Origin: Klebsiella pneumoniae
Lineage (GTDB): Bacteria > Pseudomonadota > Gammaproteobacteria > Pseudomonadales > Azotimanducaceae
Reading direction: 5' to 3'
Assembly (NCBI GenBank): GCA_945878745.1
Contig: CAMDVY010000221.1
Location: 1 to 5,741 of the forward strand
DNA: 5,741 nucleotides
This document shows, piece by piece, positions 5,439 to 5,741 of this stretch. A model generated the notes under the pieces. That model ran no database searches. It was given only the letters and a program-made list of their open reading frames with translations, and was not told where the DNA came from. The translations under genes were made by a program, and so were the position numbers. Every line of letters begins with the position of its first letter. Within the stretch, counting starts at the first letter, position 1.

Positions 5439-5741
5439 ATGAAACTACCCCGCCGACATCGCTTCAGCGCCTGGGATGGCTCACAACGGGCACCACTTGA
5501 TCCCGATGACATCATGGGCGCGCTCGCCAACGACCTGATGGAGTTTGGTGACCTGCGCTGGGCGATGCGCAATCTTGCCTCTCGTGGCATGAAGATCCCC
5601 GAAGGTGGTTACCTGCGGGGATTGCGGGAAATGATGAAGGAGCTGCGCGATCGCAAGCGTGCCGCCCTGCAGCGCTACGATCTGAGCAGCGTGTTTGAGG
5701 GCTTTCGTGAACGCCTGGACGAACTCCTCAAGATGGAGAAG
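5439..5741 (+). CDS. N-terminal part of the VWA-domain partner of the AAA+ ATPase (3' end outside window)
   Basis: The first 101 residues are present and the frame runs open off the right edge. The N-terminus (RRHRFSAWDGSQ, then LDPDDIMGALANDLMEFGDLRWAMRNL) and the following charged helix (LREMMKELRDRKRAALQRYDL) resemble the leader region of long proteins that carry a von Willebrand factor A domain at the C-terminus and are encoded directly after this type of AAA+ ATPase. The VWA domain itself, with its metal-ion-dependent adhesion site, would lie beyond the window, so the call rests on the leader and on gene order. It begins 10 bases after the ATPase stop. An ATG overlapping that stop (5425) closes after five codons, so the ATG at 5439 is the start. 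The ribosome site is weak, which suggests translational coupling. Confidence 0.72.
   Translation, partial: MKLPRRHRFSAWDGSQRAPLDPDDIMGALANDLMEFGDLRWAMRNLASRGMKIPEGGYLRGLREMMKELRDRKRAALQRYDLSSVFEGFRERLDELLKMEK

Noticed and set aside
4634..5590. Minus-strand open frame of 318 codons opposite the AAA+ ATPase and its partner
   Set aside because: It is antisense to the ATPase with all AAA+ motifs, spans the boundary between two real genes, and shows no family resemblance.

Overview
The window looks like a piece of a proteobacterial chromosome. It has fairly high GC content, tightly packed genes, clear AGGAGG-type ribosome binding sites and four-base stop/start overlaps. The proteins read like those of an aerobic environmental proteobacterium, perhaps a gammaproteobacterium, but the sequence does not fix the taxon. 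There is no rRNA, tRNA, CRISPR array or insertion sequence.

About two thirds of the window (positions 3921 down to 1) is one co-directional minus-strand cluster. In transcription order it holds a small four-helix membrane protein, a carboxymuconolactone decarboxylase/AhpD-like protein with a CGPC motif, an ECF41-family sigma factor with a fused C-terminal SnoaL-like domain, a Rieske non-heme iron oxygenase alpha subunit, and a group II truncated hemoglobin that runs off the left edge. The first three genes overlap each other and are almost certainly one operon. The last two follow after gaps of 105 and 41 bases with no visible terminator, so read-through is plausible but unproven.

The most informative signal is a promoter just upstream of the first gene. 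At 3895-3921 on the minus strand there is TGTCACA, exactly 16 bases, then CGTC, which is the promoter signature described for ECF41 sigma factors. The operon that encodes the sigma factor therefore appears to be its own target. This links the membrane protein and the CMD-like protein to the sigma factor, and possibly the Rieske oxygenase and the oxygen-binding globin as well. No anti-sigma factor is visible, as expected for ECF41, where the fused C-terminal domain is the regulatory part.

To the right and divergently transcribed (plus strand, from 4040) is a second unit: a MoxR/magnesium-chelatase-like AAA+ ATPase, followed 10 bases later by the N-terminal part of its usual partner, the protein that carries a von Willebrand factor A domain in its C-terminal region (outside the window). 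Such pairs usually act as chaperones for metal-cofactor insertion or complex assembly. Nothing in the sequence shows that this unit works with the minus-strand cluster; they only share the intergenic region 3863-4039.
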